A DNA stretch of 64,000 nt from Phoronis australis (taxonomy: Eukaryota > Phoronida > Phoronidae). The position numbers and the translations under genes were made by a program. Shown piece after piece: positions 51,601 to 62,281 of this stretch (the first letter of the stretch is position 1; every line of letters begins with the position of its first letter). The notes under the pieces are model-generated. The model saw only the letters and a program-made list of their open reading frames with translations. It made no database searches and was not told the DNA's origin. The DNA is taken from assembly GCA_002633005.1 (NCBI GenBank), contig NMRA01000434.1:281464-345463 (forward strand), read 5' to 3'.

Positions 51601-54600
51601 TCTTGTCAATATTTCAAAAAATTTGTCAACATTTTAAAAATATCTTGTCAGCATTTTAAAAAATCTTGTCACACTTTTACATCAATCACGTCAATATTGT
51701 ACAAATTTTGCCATTTTGAAATTATCTTGCCAATATTTCAAAAATCTTCCTAACTCTTAAAAAATCTTGTCAACATTTTGAAAATCCTGCCAACATTTTC
51801 AAAAAATCTTGTCTACATTTTATTAAATGCTAGCACCATTGACAACATTCTAACACCATATGAAGTCGCTTCGTGCATATCACCCGACATACACAATAAT
51901 ACCTTGTGGCCTTGTGAGGAAACTAAAAAGCAGCAGATACCCGTCTGAAATTTTTTTGCCAAAAGTCGAAAAGTTGGCTGCATGATTGTTTTACCTTAGG
52001 TTTGTAGCAGTTTTTGAAATGGACGCAAAAATAGCAAAACTGGACACAAAGTGGTATAAATTATTCAAATCTGTTCGAAAATGGAATGGCATTGTCATCT
52101 CCTTGACAAATTTCATGAAAATACATCAAGTAGCTCAAGATACATAGGCAAATGTAAAAAACTAAAATTTCTGGTAGGGGGCAATGGTAGTCAGATCGGT
52201 CCGAAACTCGTCGTCATGTGTCGTTAGCTTCAAAGGAACACGCCTGCCAAATTTCAGTAAGATTCTGCAAGAGTTTTAAGAGAAGCAGCAGCAGACACCA
52301 GACAGAGATGACGACATATAATATGTGGGTGAATAAAAATCAACATTTGGCTATAGACTCTTCAAGAAACACGAGCCAGGTGTACTCCACCTGGCTATAA
52401 AAGAAGTCGTTCCTATTTGTATATACAAAACTCCTCAATGAAAAGTTTCAGTTTCTATCTATAAACAGCATTCTCCTCATTATAGGTACACATTCGTCAA
52501 CGTGTTCATCACTTGTACAAGTTGGATAACAACTGCCGTTACAGTGGAACGCTTCTTGGCCATACGCTTCATGCTCAAAGTGAAACTCATCTGCACGGCA
52601 ACACGCGCTAAGGTGGCCCTAGTCTGCATATTCATCATTTCTCTCTTTTTTCATTCAACAAAGCTGTTCGAGTCTGAACCCAACTTGAACATGACGCACC
52701 CTCGCCTCGTACTTCTAACGGAATTGGGAAAAAATCCAACTTACAATACGTATCTCTATTACACCAACATATCCCTGGCTGTGTGGATACCCACAATCCT
52801 ACTCATCATTTTCAACTTCCTGCTCATTTACTTTCTGGTAAAACACAACAAGAGCAAGATGAATCTAGGAACCGATGCTGCCAAAAAAGTAAGCGAGACC
52901 AGGCGAATAACACTGGTTGTCATAGCGATGGTTTTTGTGTTTATCTTGTGCCACTCCTGCGGTGTGCTTCTTGCGATGTTAATAGCAGTTCATGGCCGGA
53001 TTAAGATCCTAGTTCTACACCCCGTGTACTCCGGGTTAAGACACATTAGTAACCTACTGGTAACCGTCAACTCTGGAGTCAACTTCATTCTCTACTGCGG
53101 AATTAGCACCAAATTCCGCGCAGCATTTCTACAAACATTCCGATGTGCTAAGGAGAAAAAGAAATCATCGACTGCAACAAGTACAAAGTCCGCCACATCA
53201 AGCTCGTCACTGCGTCACATGGGCTCAAGAATACGAGAACTAGAGGTAGGCACCACCACAAAGATGTGACACGGAAACATTGGACGTGAATGATGCAGTT
53301 CCTGACAATCAGTTGGGCCCCAAACCTGGACAAACCAGAATGGCTCACAGCAAACTGGTGCACAAAACCATGAGCAGTAGACTCAAATCTCACAAACTTT
53401 AACAGATGACTGAGGAAAGGTGTTACCGCCAAGGACTACAAAATACACACAGATGAGCAACCATGCTGTGTTTACACAAAATGCAACATATATATTGAAC
53501 AGTGAATGGCTTGTCTTGAGCCTGTATATATGTATATTATGTTACCCACAGATAAGAAATTTGATATCCATTATTTAAACCCATGTATTTTCACGCATAA
53601 TTTTACTTGCAACCACTTTATTTTATTATTGAAAACTGTTAATGAAGTACACAACTGTAGTTAAGCCCAACTGTAACGCTTCCTAACAATTTCTGGGCTT
53701 GAACTCCAATCATTGTACATTATATTTTTCTTATTAAACATTTTAAAAAAATTGGAGTGAATATTTTGCATGTTGTAATTCAGTGAATGTTTCAGTACAA
53801 AAACTGACCACCACTCAGAATCTGTTTTTAGGAAACTACCTATGACGCGCAACTCCCCAATTTAGAAAGTAGAATAATTTGATGCTACCACTGCAAAAAA
53901 TTGTTTCATCAAAAGGCTTCACTCCGAACAAACAATCTATTACTTTGACATTTTCTGATTGTCCTCTATCATAGTGTCACCACTCAGTCAGGTGCTGACA
54001 ACAATGAACACAGCATTAATTGAGAACACTAGTATAATCATTATGCATATTTACACAGTGTTTTAAAATAAGAGTTCAGGAGTAGTCGTAAATGCCAGTG
54101 ACTGCGATACTTGGTGTTATAACGTAAACAACTGACAGAGTTCCTGCCAAGGACAAGGAGTGTCCTGACGTAAATGGAGTTCATTCATCTAAGTAAATAC
54201 TTCCCGTATTGCATAATGCTGAGGAAGTACCATGGAAATATTATAGATACAGCATCAATCTAAACACATGGGTCAATTTGCTAAAACAACTCTGTGAAAT
54301 ATCCACAGTGTGAATATTAAGTAATCTACATTTACTGAACAGGTAGGAGCTTTCAAGAAAGGACTAAAAGGCATATATAGCATTTTTCATGAACAGTATG
54401 TTTTGCTTCTAAATTATCACCATATAACTTGTGTAAGAGCTGTAACATGTAAAATGTAGACTTCTTAAAGATATTGCCTGCAAGTACACGATCATTTTTC
54501 CACCCTTTATCTCAGGTTATTTCAACTGTAAGACGGCCTCTATGTTCGGACTGCCACAGCACACAGTTATGACCAGAGGCGCATTTTTGTTAATTTGAGC

Positions 54601-57600
54601 AAAATGAAGAGTACTTATTCCCAATACTAGCTTGCACATCAAAGGGACAGTTTTCAAAACAGGGGGTACCAGTAAGCAGTTCCAGGTGAAACCCAGCCCC
54701 TCTGAGAACTGACCTGTAGTGAATCCTTGGTACTGGTGATCAGTCTTAGTTGTGACCTGGCCTCATCTAGCTGTGACCTTAGTTTGTTTGACTCTTCCTT
54801 CAGACTGTTAATGTTAGACGATGCGTTACCAAGACCTTTCTCACTGTCTGACACCAACTTCTCAAGCCTCTTAATCTGAAAGCAAGACGATAACATCCAG
54901 TTTGTATCATTCACAAACACGGAAAGGGGTCATTTACAAACACATTTTGACAACCAGTTTTCTAAACTGAGGACTGGTTATCAAACTGGTTCTCAAAATC
55001 TGGGACCTCTTTAAGTGACTACAGCCCAGTGTCTTTATAACAGATGAGGTGTCAATGTCAAACAAGAAGTGACTATTTCACACTGGATTTGCTTGTAATC
55101 GTTTGATAAACATGGTGAAACAACCGACACATCATGCTCATGAAAGAAGAAAAGGATGGCTTGCTGTGTACTTTTAAATATTACACTCACAAATATCTAC
55201 CATCTTTGTGAACCAGTTCAATCAACTCAATAGGTGTCATCCTACAGCCTGCAGGCCACATTTAGCCCACCTAACGATTTTCTGTAGCCAGCAACTGCAT
55301 GTTAGTCAGGTTTGTTTGGACCACAAACTGGTCACTTCATTAATTTAATTTTAACAGGAGTTTGTGAAATTCAGGACATCACATCATGCCATACACTGGA
55401 GCTGTAACATTCAGCTTTGCATCATACAGATTGCTCAATACCCAAAGAGCCGAGACATTCTGACATTCTTTTTACTTCCCACCCAGTGCCTTGTATAGTC
55501 AGTTTGGAGATGAGAAGTCTTTTTTATCACAAAGGGAAAGGCTTGGATGTGTGTGAGTACATGTTATTTCCCACTTCTGTATAATGGTCTAGTGGCCTGT
55601 TTATAAGGAAGAAATCTATCTGAATGTGTCAGAGATACAGTCAGGACAAATGACTTTTGCAATAAAAAGGAAGCAATTTAATTCCTGTTAGCATTGCAAA
55701 TTTTCCAATCTCATGTATATTTGTCACAATTAATGTATTTAGAGTTCTTAACAAGGATTTTATCTTGCTCCTAGCCATTATAATTTGTAATTCGATATGA
55801 TTTTTTCTCAATACTTTTGACACGTATTACATCATTACACAAATCCAATAGATGGCAGCCCAATCTCACCTCATTCAATGCAGTCTCCAGTTTCTGTGTC
55901 AGGCCTGCCTTCACTTCTTCATGTTCTGATGTCAACTTTGACCTTTCCTCCTCCAGTTGTTGCCGTAATGCTTCCATTTTCTCTTCAAGCTCCTATCAAC
56001 AACAGACACATTAGCTGTTGATTATGGTTTTTCAGCACTGTGAGCTTTGTCAAAGCCGTGTCACATACGTGAATGACAATTAGAAACACAGAAAAGTGAA
56101 TCCGATACAAAATCTTATCCATTCATCAAACTTGTTTTTTCTGTTTTGTTTTGTTAACAATTTGACCTGCAAACCAAATACTAATTGTCGGCTAATATAA
56201 GAGAATGTGATTCGTATCCATGTGAGAGGCAATTTGTGTGAAAACCACAATTCTTTTCAAGACTTCATCATTCAGGGTCCTCACTCACGGGAAAGAAAGA
56301 TGCTTATACTTTTGAGAAAGGAATTTCCTGGTAATTTTTTAATCATTAGAAGGAGAGAAATTTTGGGCCCAGGTGATAATTTCGGGCAATTTTTAAATAT
56401 TTCTACAGGGGAATGGAGCTGATATTCAAACACAAAATTGAGGCATCAAGGGCACTGTTACGAGACACATTGTTCATTGTGTAGTCACTGGGAAACACAT
56501 AATTATATTTAGATATTTACCAAGTAAGAAATAGCCTCCTTAGCTTATGTCATTCGGAACACCTTCGGTATTTTCGAAACCTCAAATTTCTTCAAAAAGG
56601 TGTTTCAGACCTGCGCACGGGTGAACTTGAGTCTAACAGCAAGTTATATGACTTTCCAAGTGGAGAATGATTGGCTGCACTAGTTCTAATTGGAAATGTT
56701 CCGAGTGAGCTACGCTTATGTATGTACTCTTCAGCAAATTATTACTTGGTGAAATGAAATTTCTATAAGTATGGTACATTGTCATGAAATTAGTTTTTTG
56801 TTGGTTTCTCTGTTCACACGCTGCAGATTGCGACTCTTATGACACCGTAGGATTTGAAGAAATTTTTACCAGTACTGCTAGTTCTTAAAACAACCAAAAC
56901 ATAAACTCCACTATCACCCCATCTTAATGCACACCTGTTTAAGCTTGTCCATACTGTTCTCGTTGTCTTTCTTTGAACTCTCCATACTGTCTGCATGTGA
57001 TTTCTTCAAGTCAACCATCTTGTTTTCATAGTCACTGATGAGAGTGGAGATTTCCGTCTGGAACTTGTCCTGCAAGTTCTTCATATCTCGATCATAACGT
57101 TCCTTCATCGTCTGCTTCTCAATTGACATGTCTTCCAGAGCCTGAAGGTATGGAAAAATGGAACAGAAAAGTCAGTTTCAATAGAAACACTCCCGTGGAT
57201 TACTGTCAAGACTACCATATTCACCATATCCAGCAGTGCCAACTGTCACATATTACCTAGAGACTGCATAGCAGTGGAATAAAAGAACAACTTACAACCA
57301 AAATTAAGAAAAACTGCCTCGTATGAAGTATCAGTTGTCTAATTCACTGCAATAGATAGTAATGGGGCATATGATTGAATTTTCAACTTTTAATTAGAAA
57401 TTCTAGTTGTCATGGTCATGTGAAACAACAACACAATCCATTTTACAACTAAGGTTCGGTGTTAACAACACCAAAACAACTTCAGTCCTGTAGAACATTA
57501 ACTAATCAACTCGGTCTACGCTGACCGTCCATTAAGACAATACCTTCTGCTGGCTCAGACCATGCCATAATATTACCAGTCTACAGAAGCACCGACATAC

Positions 57601-60600
57601 CCGATCATTCTCAGCAAATAAGAAACTATGGCGCTCACTCTGGTTTTGAATTAATCAATGCCATTACAAACAAGAACAACGCAGAGCGTTGAAATGCGCC
57701 CACAATTGCACCACATACGGTATCCTTCTAGGGTTGTTTATTGGTACCATAAAGTGGCCAGTAGAGGGCATATATGTAGTATGTTGTACTTTACAAAATG
57801 GAAAGGCATGGTCATTGTCTCCTCAATAGGCTAGGGGCAAAATGTGAGTAATCTTCATAATACAAGCACATCCTATACACCAGTTGCTTAAAGCACCACA
57901 GAAACATAGAATTAAAAACAAATTTACCAACATACGAGATTAGCACAGCATTAGAATGCCAGAAACAAATTTCTACTTGGAACTTTTCCTTCATAGTCAC
58001 GAAGTAACACAAAGTACACACCTGAAGAAAATACAGAGGTCAATGTAAAATACTAAAATTGCCACTAGAGGCAAATACTAAAATTGCCACTAGAGGAATA
58101 CCGGTAGTCAGAATCATCCTAAAGTCGTCATCGTCCGTTGTCAACATCACATAAATACACTTGCTAAATTTAGTAAAGATCCTGCAAACGGTTTGGGAGA
58201 TACAGCCATGGGCGCAAAAAAAAAAAAAAACTACCAGTAGGAGGCGCCACAGTAGTCCAAATCATCTGAAAATCATTGTCAGCTGTCTTCCTTATAGTAA
58301 GCACATACACGCCAATTTTCACAATCATCCTTTGAGCGGTTTGGTTGATAGAGGGGTGGACGCAAAAATACAGACTCGAAAACAGTAAAAATGGCCACTA
58401 GGTGGCGCAAACTACGTCGAATCCATCTGAAAACAGTAGGATAGCGTCATCTCACTAATAGGTGCCTACATACCAAATTTCATGAAAATCCGTTCAATAC
58501 TTTTGAAGATACAAAGGTAAGCGTAAAAAACTAAAATTGCCACTAGGGGGCACACCGGTAGTCGGATCCGACCAAAAGTCGTCATCTTCCGTTGTTAACA
58601 TCATATAAATATACTTACACAATTTGTAAAGATCCTGCGAACGGTTTAGGAGATACAGCCATAGGCGCAAAAAAACAAAACTGCCACTAGGAGGCGCCAC
58701 AGTAGTCGAAATCGTCGGAAAATCATCGTCAACCATCCTCTACATAGTAAGCATATACATGCCAATTTTCACAATCATCCTTTGAGCGGTTTGGTTGATA
58801 GAGGGGTGGACGCACAAAAACAGACTCGAAAACACTAAAAATGGCCACTAGGTGGCGCAAACTATGTCGAATCCATCTGAAAACGGGAGGATAGCGTCAT
58901 CTCACTAATAGGTGCCTACATACCAAATTTCATGAAAATCCGTTTAGGACTTTTGAAGATACAAAGGTAAGCGTAAAAAACTAAAATTGCCACTAGGGGG
59001 CACACCGGTAGTCAGATCCGTCCGAAAGTTCACACATGCCGTCCCATTCATGAATGGAACATATGTGCCAAATTTCATGAACGTATGTCAAAGGGTTTTG
59101 GAGATAGAGCAGCGGACGCCGGACGGACGCCGCCCGGACGGACGGACGGACGGACAGAGATGACAGCATAATAAATATGTGGGCGCATAACAAATGCATG
59201 AGACAAGCCGGGGTGACACTGACCCGTTCTAATGAGGCCAGCTGACTGCCCTGTTGCTGTGCTTGAGACTGACTCTTGTTCTCCAATGACTTGCGCTCAG
59301 TCTCCAGCCAGTTGAGCCGGTCTTTCAATTTACCCAGCTCACCCTTGAGCTCTCCAATCACCTTCTCCTGCTGGATCCGTGTGGCCTCCAGCTCACCAAG
59401 TTGTGCTGAAATGGAGACATCAAAACTGAGACAGACACTGGAAAAACATACACAATGCTAGGCTCGCACTAGACTTTTAAAGGTATTAGCCAAAATGGCT
59501 AAAAGCATCTGAAAAATTTTAGCCTTTTTCAAAAATTGTTAGCCAAATACTTTCTCTTTTCCGCACCTCCACACTTGATAAAAATACAGCTACACGGACT
59601 AAAATTTTCATTTTTTATGTTATGCACAGGTCCTATTGATAATGAACTACAAGAAAAGACAATTACATTTAGTTAAGAAAAAAAACAAAAGATCAACTTT
59701 CCAAGGTGGTATAGCAAAAACACTGGCAAATTAGGCAGGTTAAGGAGGGAGTAAGCTGGCCACTAGCCTTGACGCAATGCCGTATACTAAACAGCTTTGT
59801 GCCGATGTGGGTAAAAACTGACCAGATAAAATATGACACAAAATTAGCGTCATTAAAAACTACACTTTTCCTTGAGTAAACTAAATTATTTAGCGGTGTT
59901 GGAAAAATTGGCATTCTACCCTTATTCTGCCTCTAAAATTGTGGTGCAATCTTTTGTGTTGGCTTTCGGCAGCATGAAATATTGCATCATCTGTTGCCCA
60001 GTTTCTTTTATCACCAATTCTTCAATCAACTGTTGTTCTTTCACAAGATTGCGTTCACGTCACAACAAATTATCGGAACATAACTCGTGGCTTGTAAAAT
60101 AAAGCTAAGCCATGCAGAGTAGTGAATATAAAACTCATTAAGTAATTGACATTTACTTTAGCTTGCTTTCTTTCAGCCACTGCTGAAATAGTCTTCTATT
60201 TGTCATTTTGATTTTTGACTCTGTCACTTGCAGACGACAAGTGGCAGCAACCACACAGGATCTCACTATGAAGCGAAAAATTTCCATTACCAAGAGCGCT
60301 GACCCCCCCCCCCCCCCNCCCCCCCCCCCTACACAGTTGAAAATTTCATGCGGTACAAGAGTGATTTCAGGGGGGGAGTGACGGACATGAAACAGAACAT
60401 TCGCTTGCTATTTTTAGGACTCGGAATAGAAGTTAAAATTTCGTTTGCGGCGCGAATTGATTTGAGCTGACTGTGAGTCAACACGCAAGTAGGTTTTCCA
60501 AAATCAATTTTTATTGTCAAGTTGCGAAAACCTTTGCCAAGTTGGCGAATGGAACTAGATCTACCAACCCCAGAACCACTCAGAATTCGCCAATGGCGAG

Positions 60601-62281
60601 CTGGCGAGCGGCTAGCGCGAACCTAGCAATAATGGCAAAGATAATGATGAGAAAACAGCCACAAGAATCATGGAGACAAGACTTACTCGACTTGTTGAGC
60701 ATCTCTGCCGCCTGCTCAGCGCAACGCTCCTTGGAGGCAGCCAGCTCCGACTCAACATCCTTCAACCTGGATGAGACTAGCACCATCTCTTGCTTGGCAT
60801 CGGAAAGCTAGATGCAGACAATTGGTTGAAAAGGTGAACAACAAATGATTTTCAATACACATAATGTTACGTTTTCCAAAAATCACTTGTTTGAAAATCT
60901 GCTGAAACAGTAACTCTACTAGTGCATAACCAGTTATAAAATAACCCATGATGCTACAGTACACAAGATTTGAAGTTGCTATGATTTATCTAAGAACCAG
61001 AAGCATGAAAGATTCAGGGACCAATTTTCATAGAGTGGTACACCCATTCAGAGTTAAGATAGGTGTATCTTCAATTTTTAGCAGAACACGGTTAACTGAA
61101 GTGCTTTATGAAGATGGAGACTAACTGAGAAAACAAACTACATGGACAAATTCAAGTTTAAGCTACAAAGTTTTGTTTTAATAAAAAACAATATCACATT
61201 TGCAAAAAACATGTCTATGACCATCTTAGTTATGATGGGTATGCAGCCCTTAATGAAATGGGACTCAGAAGTTAATTACATAACTTATGTATGAACCCCA
61301 CTTGTGTCACATGTAAATGTACTTGATTTCTGTCAATGATAACTACTTTATTAAATCTTCAGTTGAATCTGAAAGATTATCATGTATTTCTGTTAAACCT
61401 GCGTTTACCTGTTTGGTGAGGCTTGAGATATTACTATCCTTGCTTTTTAACTTAGTTTGCAACTCGGCCAACTCATGCTTTAACTTTTCCGTTTCTTCTT
61501 CACTCAGAGACAACTGACCAATGAGTTCATCGACTCGTTTCTTAAATTGTCCTTCTTGAAACTGAGCATCTTTCTTAAAGGCATCGTACTGCTCCTGCAA
61601 AAGTCTTAGCTGCTCGTTGTCAGAAGCATTCTGTCTCTCACTAAGTGCTTTGAGTTCCTTTTCATAGAAAGCCTGTGCTTTACTTAATTTAAACTCATAC
61701 TCTTCACAGTCTTTTTCCTTTTCCTTTTTAAGTTGTTCACATGCTTCTTTTAACCTCTCAATTTCACTACCAAATTGTTTTTCCAGCTCAGCTTTCTGCT
61801 CTTCCAACCCTGAGCTTTGAAGTCTCTGAGTTTTCAACAACTGTTCTGTTTCAACACGGTGCGCTTGCCGCAACTCATCAAGCGCCACAAGTTTTTCATG
61901 CTCAAATCCTTCTTGCAATAATTTAATTTTGGCAACCTGATCCTCAAAGTCCTTTTTCATTTTTAACACATCTTTCGAAAGTGCCAGCATTTTCTGTGAG
62001 TGTGCAGTCTTGAGTTCCGTTTCCATCTCCTCGGCTTGCTTCTTGAACAGCTCAAACTCCAACAACGCAGCCTTCTTCTGACGCTCATGTTCAGTCACGG
62101 CCTGTTCTAATGACTCTATCCTACGTCTGTTGTCTAGATCGCTGCCTAGCTTAGATTTGTATGATTCTAACTTTCCCTTGGTTTCAGCTAGTAACTGCTG
62201 TGTTTGTTTCTCATGCTGTTCTTTTAGAGTGTTAACTATGGCTTCATGCTCATCGTTTTTTGTGTTTAGTGCATATATTAC
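30673..62281 (-). CDS. FAM184A: FAM184A-like coiled-coil protein, all but the N-terminal exon
   Basis: Fifteen exons join in phase to 1055 residues: 61409-62281, 60687-60807, 59224-59405, 56935-57141, 55870-55992, 54714-54875, 41488-41760, 40525-40737, 39933-40086, 39538-39665, 38813-38997, 38126-38272, 36851-36968, 34393-34497 and 30673-30849. The first exon seen starts [19 protein letters not shown], which in vertebrate FAM184A follows the short N-terminal region. The upstream exon is absent from, or not recognisable in, 62282-64000. Almost the whole protein is heptad-rich coiled coil. Diagnostic late blocks are [16 protein letters not shown] and [20 protein letters not shown], followed by a non-coiled tail with VSAPSLNQ and [12 protein letters not shown], ending KKFLS. 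Human FAM184A is about 1140 residues. The exon at 38126 uses donor AT|GTAGGT, just before an in-frame TAG. Molecular function is not established. The 13-kb intron 41761-54713 hosts two other genes. The symbol is at family level, since FAM184B is a paralogue. Confidence 0.92.
31014..34114. mobile_element. TIR DNA transposon with TA target duplication, long copy
   Basis: The ends CCGTATTCACCGTAATAACC and GGTTATTACGGCGAATACAG are inverted repeats, with TA on both sides (31012-31013, 34115-34116). The outer parts match the copy at 1421-2859. About 1.5 kb between roughly 31880 and 33430 is absent from the short copy. That block includes CAGTGGCGGATCTAGG at 32570, which resembles a hAT-type terminus and suggests nested insertion. 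No intact transposase frame was recognised. It lies in the last intron of the FAM184-like gene. Confidence 0.7.
34858..36247 (+). mobile_element. 5'-truncated, broken non-LTR retrotransposon (LINE) with reverse transcriptase remnant
   Basis: The reverse transcriptase is recognisable from [32 protein letters not shown] and the catalytic YVDDT at about 35128. LGVTVD and the C-terminal region with [10 protein letters not shown] and GWLSIDKYF follow. The frame shifts, with a stop, between the GVPQGS block and YVDDT, so the copy is inactive. The 3' end carries AATAAAG followed by a TTA-rich simple repeat at 36217-36247, as in several LINE clades. Endonuclease and 5' sequences are missing. The copy is antisense to the FAM184-like host gene. 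Confidence 0.9.
40880..41400. repeat. 116-120-bp tandem array carrying copies of a FAM184 exon/donor junction
   Basis: CTAGCCTTCCTTTAGC recurs at 40953, 41073, 41189 and 41305. Each full unit contains CCTGCTGCATGAGCTC or a variant. On the minus strand this reads GAGCTCATGCAGCAG|GTAGGC and resembles the true exon end GAGCTGATGAAGCAG|GTGGGT at 41488. The array is in the intron directly downstream of that exon in the transcript. Confidence 0.8.
41987..42046. repeat. 60-bp exact direct repeat, copy 1
   Basis: It is identical over 60 bp to 42429-42488, and contains GTGCATTCCTGCATGTATTT and ends GGTGTACCGTTAGAAG. Flanks are unrelated. Confidence 0.9.
42429..42488. repeat. 60-bp exact direct repeat, copy 2
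   Basis: This is the second copy, 442 bp from the first and in the same orientation. Confidence 0.9.
42796..43195. repeat. 0.4-kb dispersed repeat, copy 2
   Basis: A relative of 29829-30224 in the same orientation, with TTAAA-like sequence at both borders. It lies in the large FAM184 intron. Confidence 0.75.
43591..43884. mobile_element. MITE-like inverted-repeat element
   Basis: The left end GGCACCAGTTTCTCAAA and the right end TTTGAGAAACCGAGCCC are imperfect inverted repeats around an AT-rich interior with GACTT/AAGTC motifs. Class not assigned. Confidence 0.5.
47005..47096 (-). mobile_element. LINE 3' end fragment
   Basis: On the minus strand, GGGTCCCCATGGAAAGCAGT leads to TGTAAATATTACATTAATAA and then an ATT/ATG simple repeat. 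This is the structure of a CR1/L2-like 3' terminus. No reverse transcriptase sequence is attached. Confidence 0.5.
48121..48765 (-). CDS. Intronless YKT6-like longin/prenyl R-SNARE
   Basis: A single 214-residue frame is nested in the 13-kb FAM184 intron on the same strand. The N-terminal longin domain contains blocks close to YKT6: [37 protein letters not shown] and [10 protein letters not shown] divergent SNARE-like helix and the lipid-modification tail CCAIL (human YKT6 ends CCAIM) follow. YKT6 cycles between cytosol and membranes through palmitoylation and prenylation and acts in ER-Golgi, endosomal and autophagic fusion. Aligning [14 protein letters not shown] with the R-SNARE pattern DQKLSELDDRADAL puts Gly166 at the zero-layer arginine position. 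The CAAX ends in Leu, which would favour geranylgeranylation. Absence of introns suggests a retrogene. The frame is intact, so it may be functional, but it could also be a fast-evolving paralogue. Confidence 0.85.
   Translation of the reverse strand: MELLAILLFYTNQYKDEPSFLKSAFHSSSAMFSKQTVTKKQIAFASVDMVKNATPLCRVSKKHVGFCCHAFVHGDSLAGVIVTDHSYPTEKSFAILYKVLSEFRKDVSRDLWESVAGNSAYFPKLESYLLRYQDPSCVEDALEMLANLEERGLAEVNTATAIVNIGDQETDQLLCRAEQMATEHYNTFSRAGHFCDETHLSANEKSGCKCCAIL
49563..49570 (+). promoter_or_regulatory. TATA box of the GPCR gene
   Basis: TATATATA lies 127 bp upstream of the GPCR ATG, in otherwise non-repetitive sequence. Confidence 0.45.
49697..53269 (+). CDS. Rhodopsin-class peptide GPCR (FMRFamide-receptor-like)
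   Basis: Two exons, 49697-50160 and 52486-53269, join in phase (AG|G, Arg) to 415 residues. The extracellular N-terminus has NQT, NST and NLT glycosylation sequons. Seven hydrophobic segments are visible. TM1 holds [12 protein letters not shown] and TM2 [12 protein letters not shown]3 ends with VERFLAIRF in the DRY position. TM6 starts [16 protein letters not shown] and TM7 reads [16 protein letters not shown], an NPxxY variant. A Cys after TM7 and a Ser/Thr-rich tail would suit palmitoylation and arrestin control. The ERF and NSxVNFILY forms recall invertebrate FMRFamide/GPR139-type neuropeptide receptors. The ligand is not determinable. The usual TM3 Cys (3.25) is His, and no ECL2 Cys is seen. 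The gene lies inside a FAM184 intron on the opposite strand. Confidence 0.9.
50752..52335 (+). mobile_element. Long unclassified interspersed repeat, copy 1
   Basis: It begins ACAAACGAGACCAACGCG, with TTGAAATGCACC after it, and ends near CAGAGATGACGACATATAAT. It repeats motifs such as CCAAATTTCATGAAAAT and AGATACAGAGGCAAA. It matches 57666-59190 at both ends and in orientation. No frame is apparent. It fills most of the GPCR intron. Confidence 0.7.
51505..51830. repeat. AT-rich minisatellite, about 23-bp unit
   Basis: AATCTTGTCAACATTTTAAA and variants recur more than ten times. The array interrupts the long repeat at 50752-52335 and produces a spurious 88-residue frame. Confidence 0.85.
54945..55010. 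repeat. Foldback repeat, copy 3
   Basis: TTTTGACAACCAGTTTTC is followed by AAACTGGTTCTCAAAATC and GGGACC. These are the same inverted-repeat core and flank as the copy in CDC25. FAM184 intron. Confidence 0.65.
57666..59190 (+). mobile_element. Long unclassified interspersed repeat, copy 2, with internal 450-bp tandem duplication
   Basis: The start (ACAAACAAGAACAACGC) and end (CAGAGATGACAGCATAATAA) match 50752-52335. Inside, GGTGGCGCAA at 58401 and 58851, and CACTAGGGGG at 58541 and 58991, show an exact 450-bp period. The 3' part has a GGAC/GGACG simple repeat (about 59113-59157). No frame is apparent. It lies in a FAM184 intron and ends about 34 bp from the exon at 59224. Confidence 0.75.
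60303..60329. repeat. Poly-C tract with an ambiguous base
   Basis: A homopolymer C run contains an N at 60318; its length is probably unreliable. Confidence 0.9.

Noticed and set aside
51487-51753. 88-codon frame of repeated Lys/Phe/Cys
   Set aside because: It is the translation of an AT-rich minisatellite.
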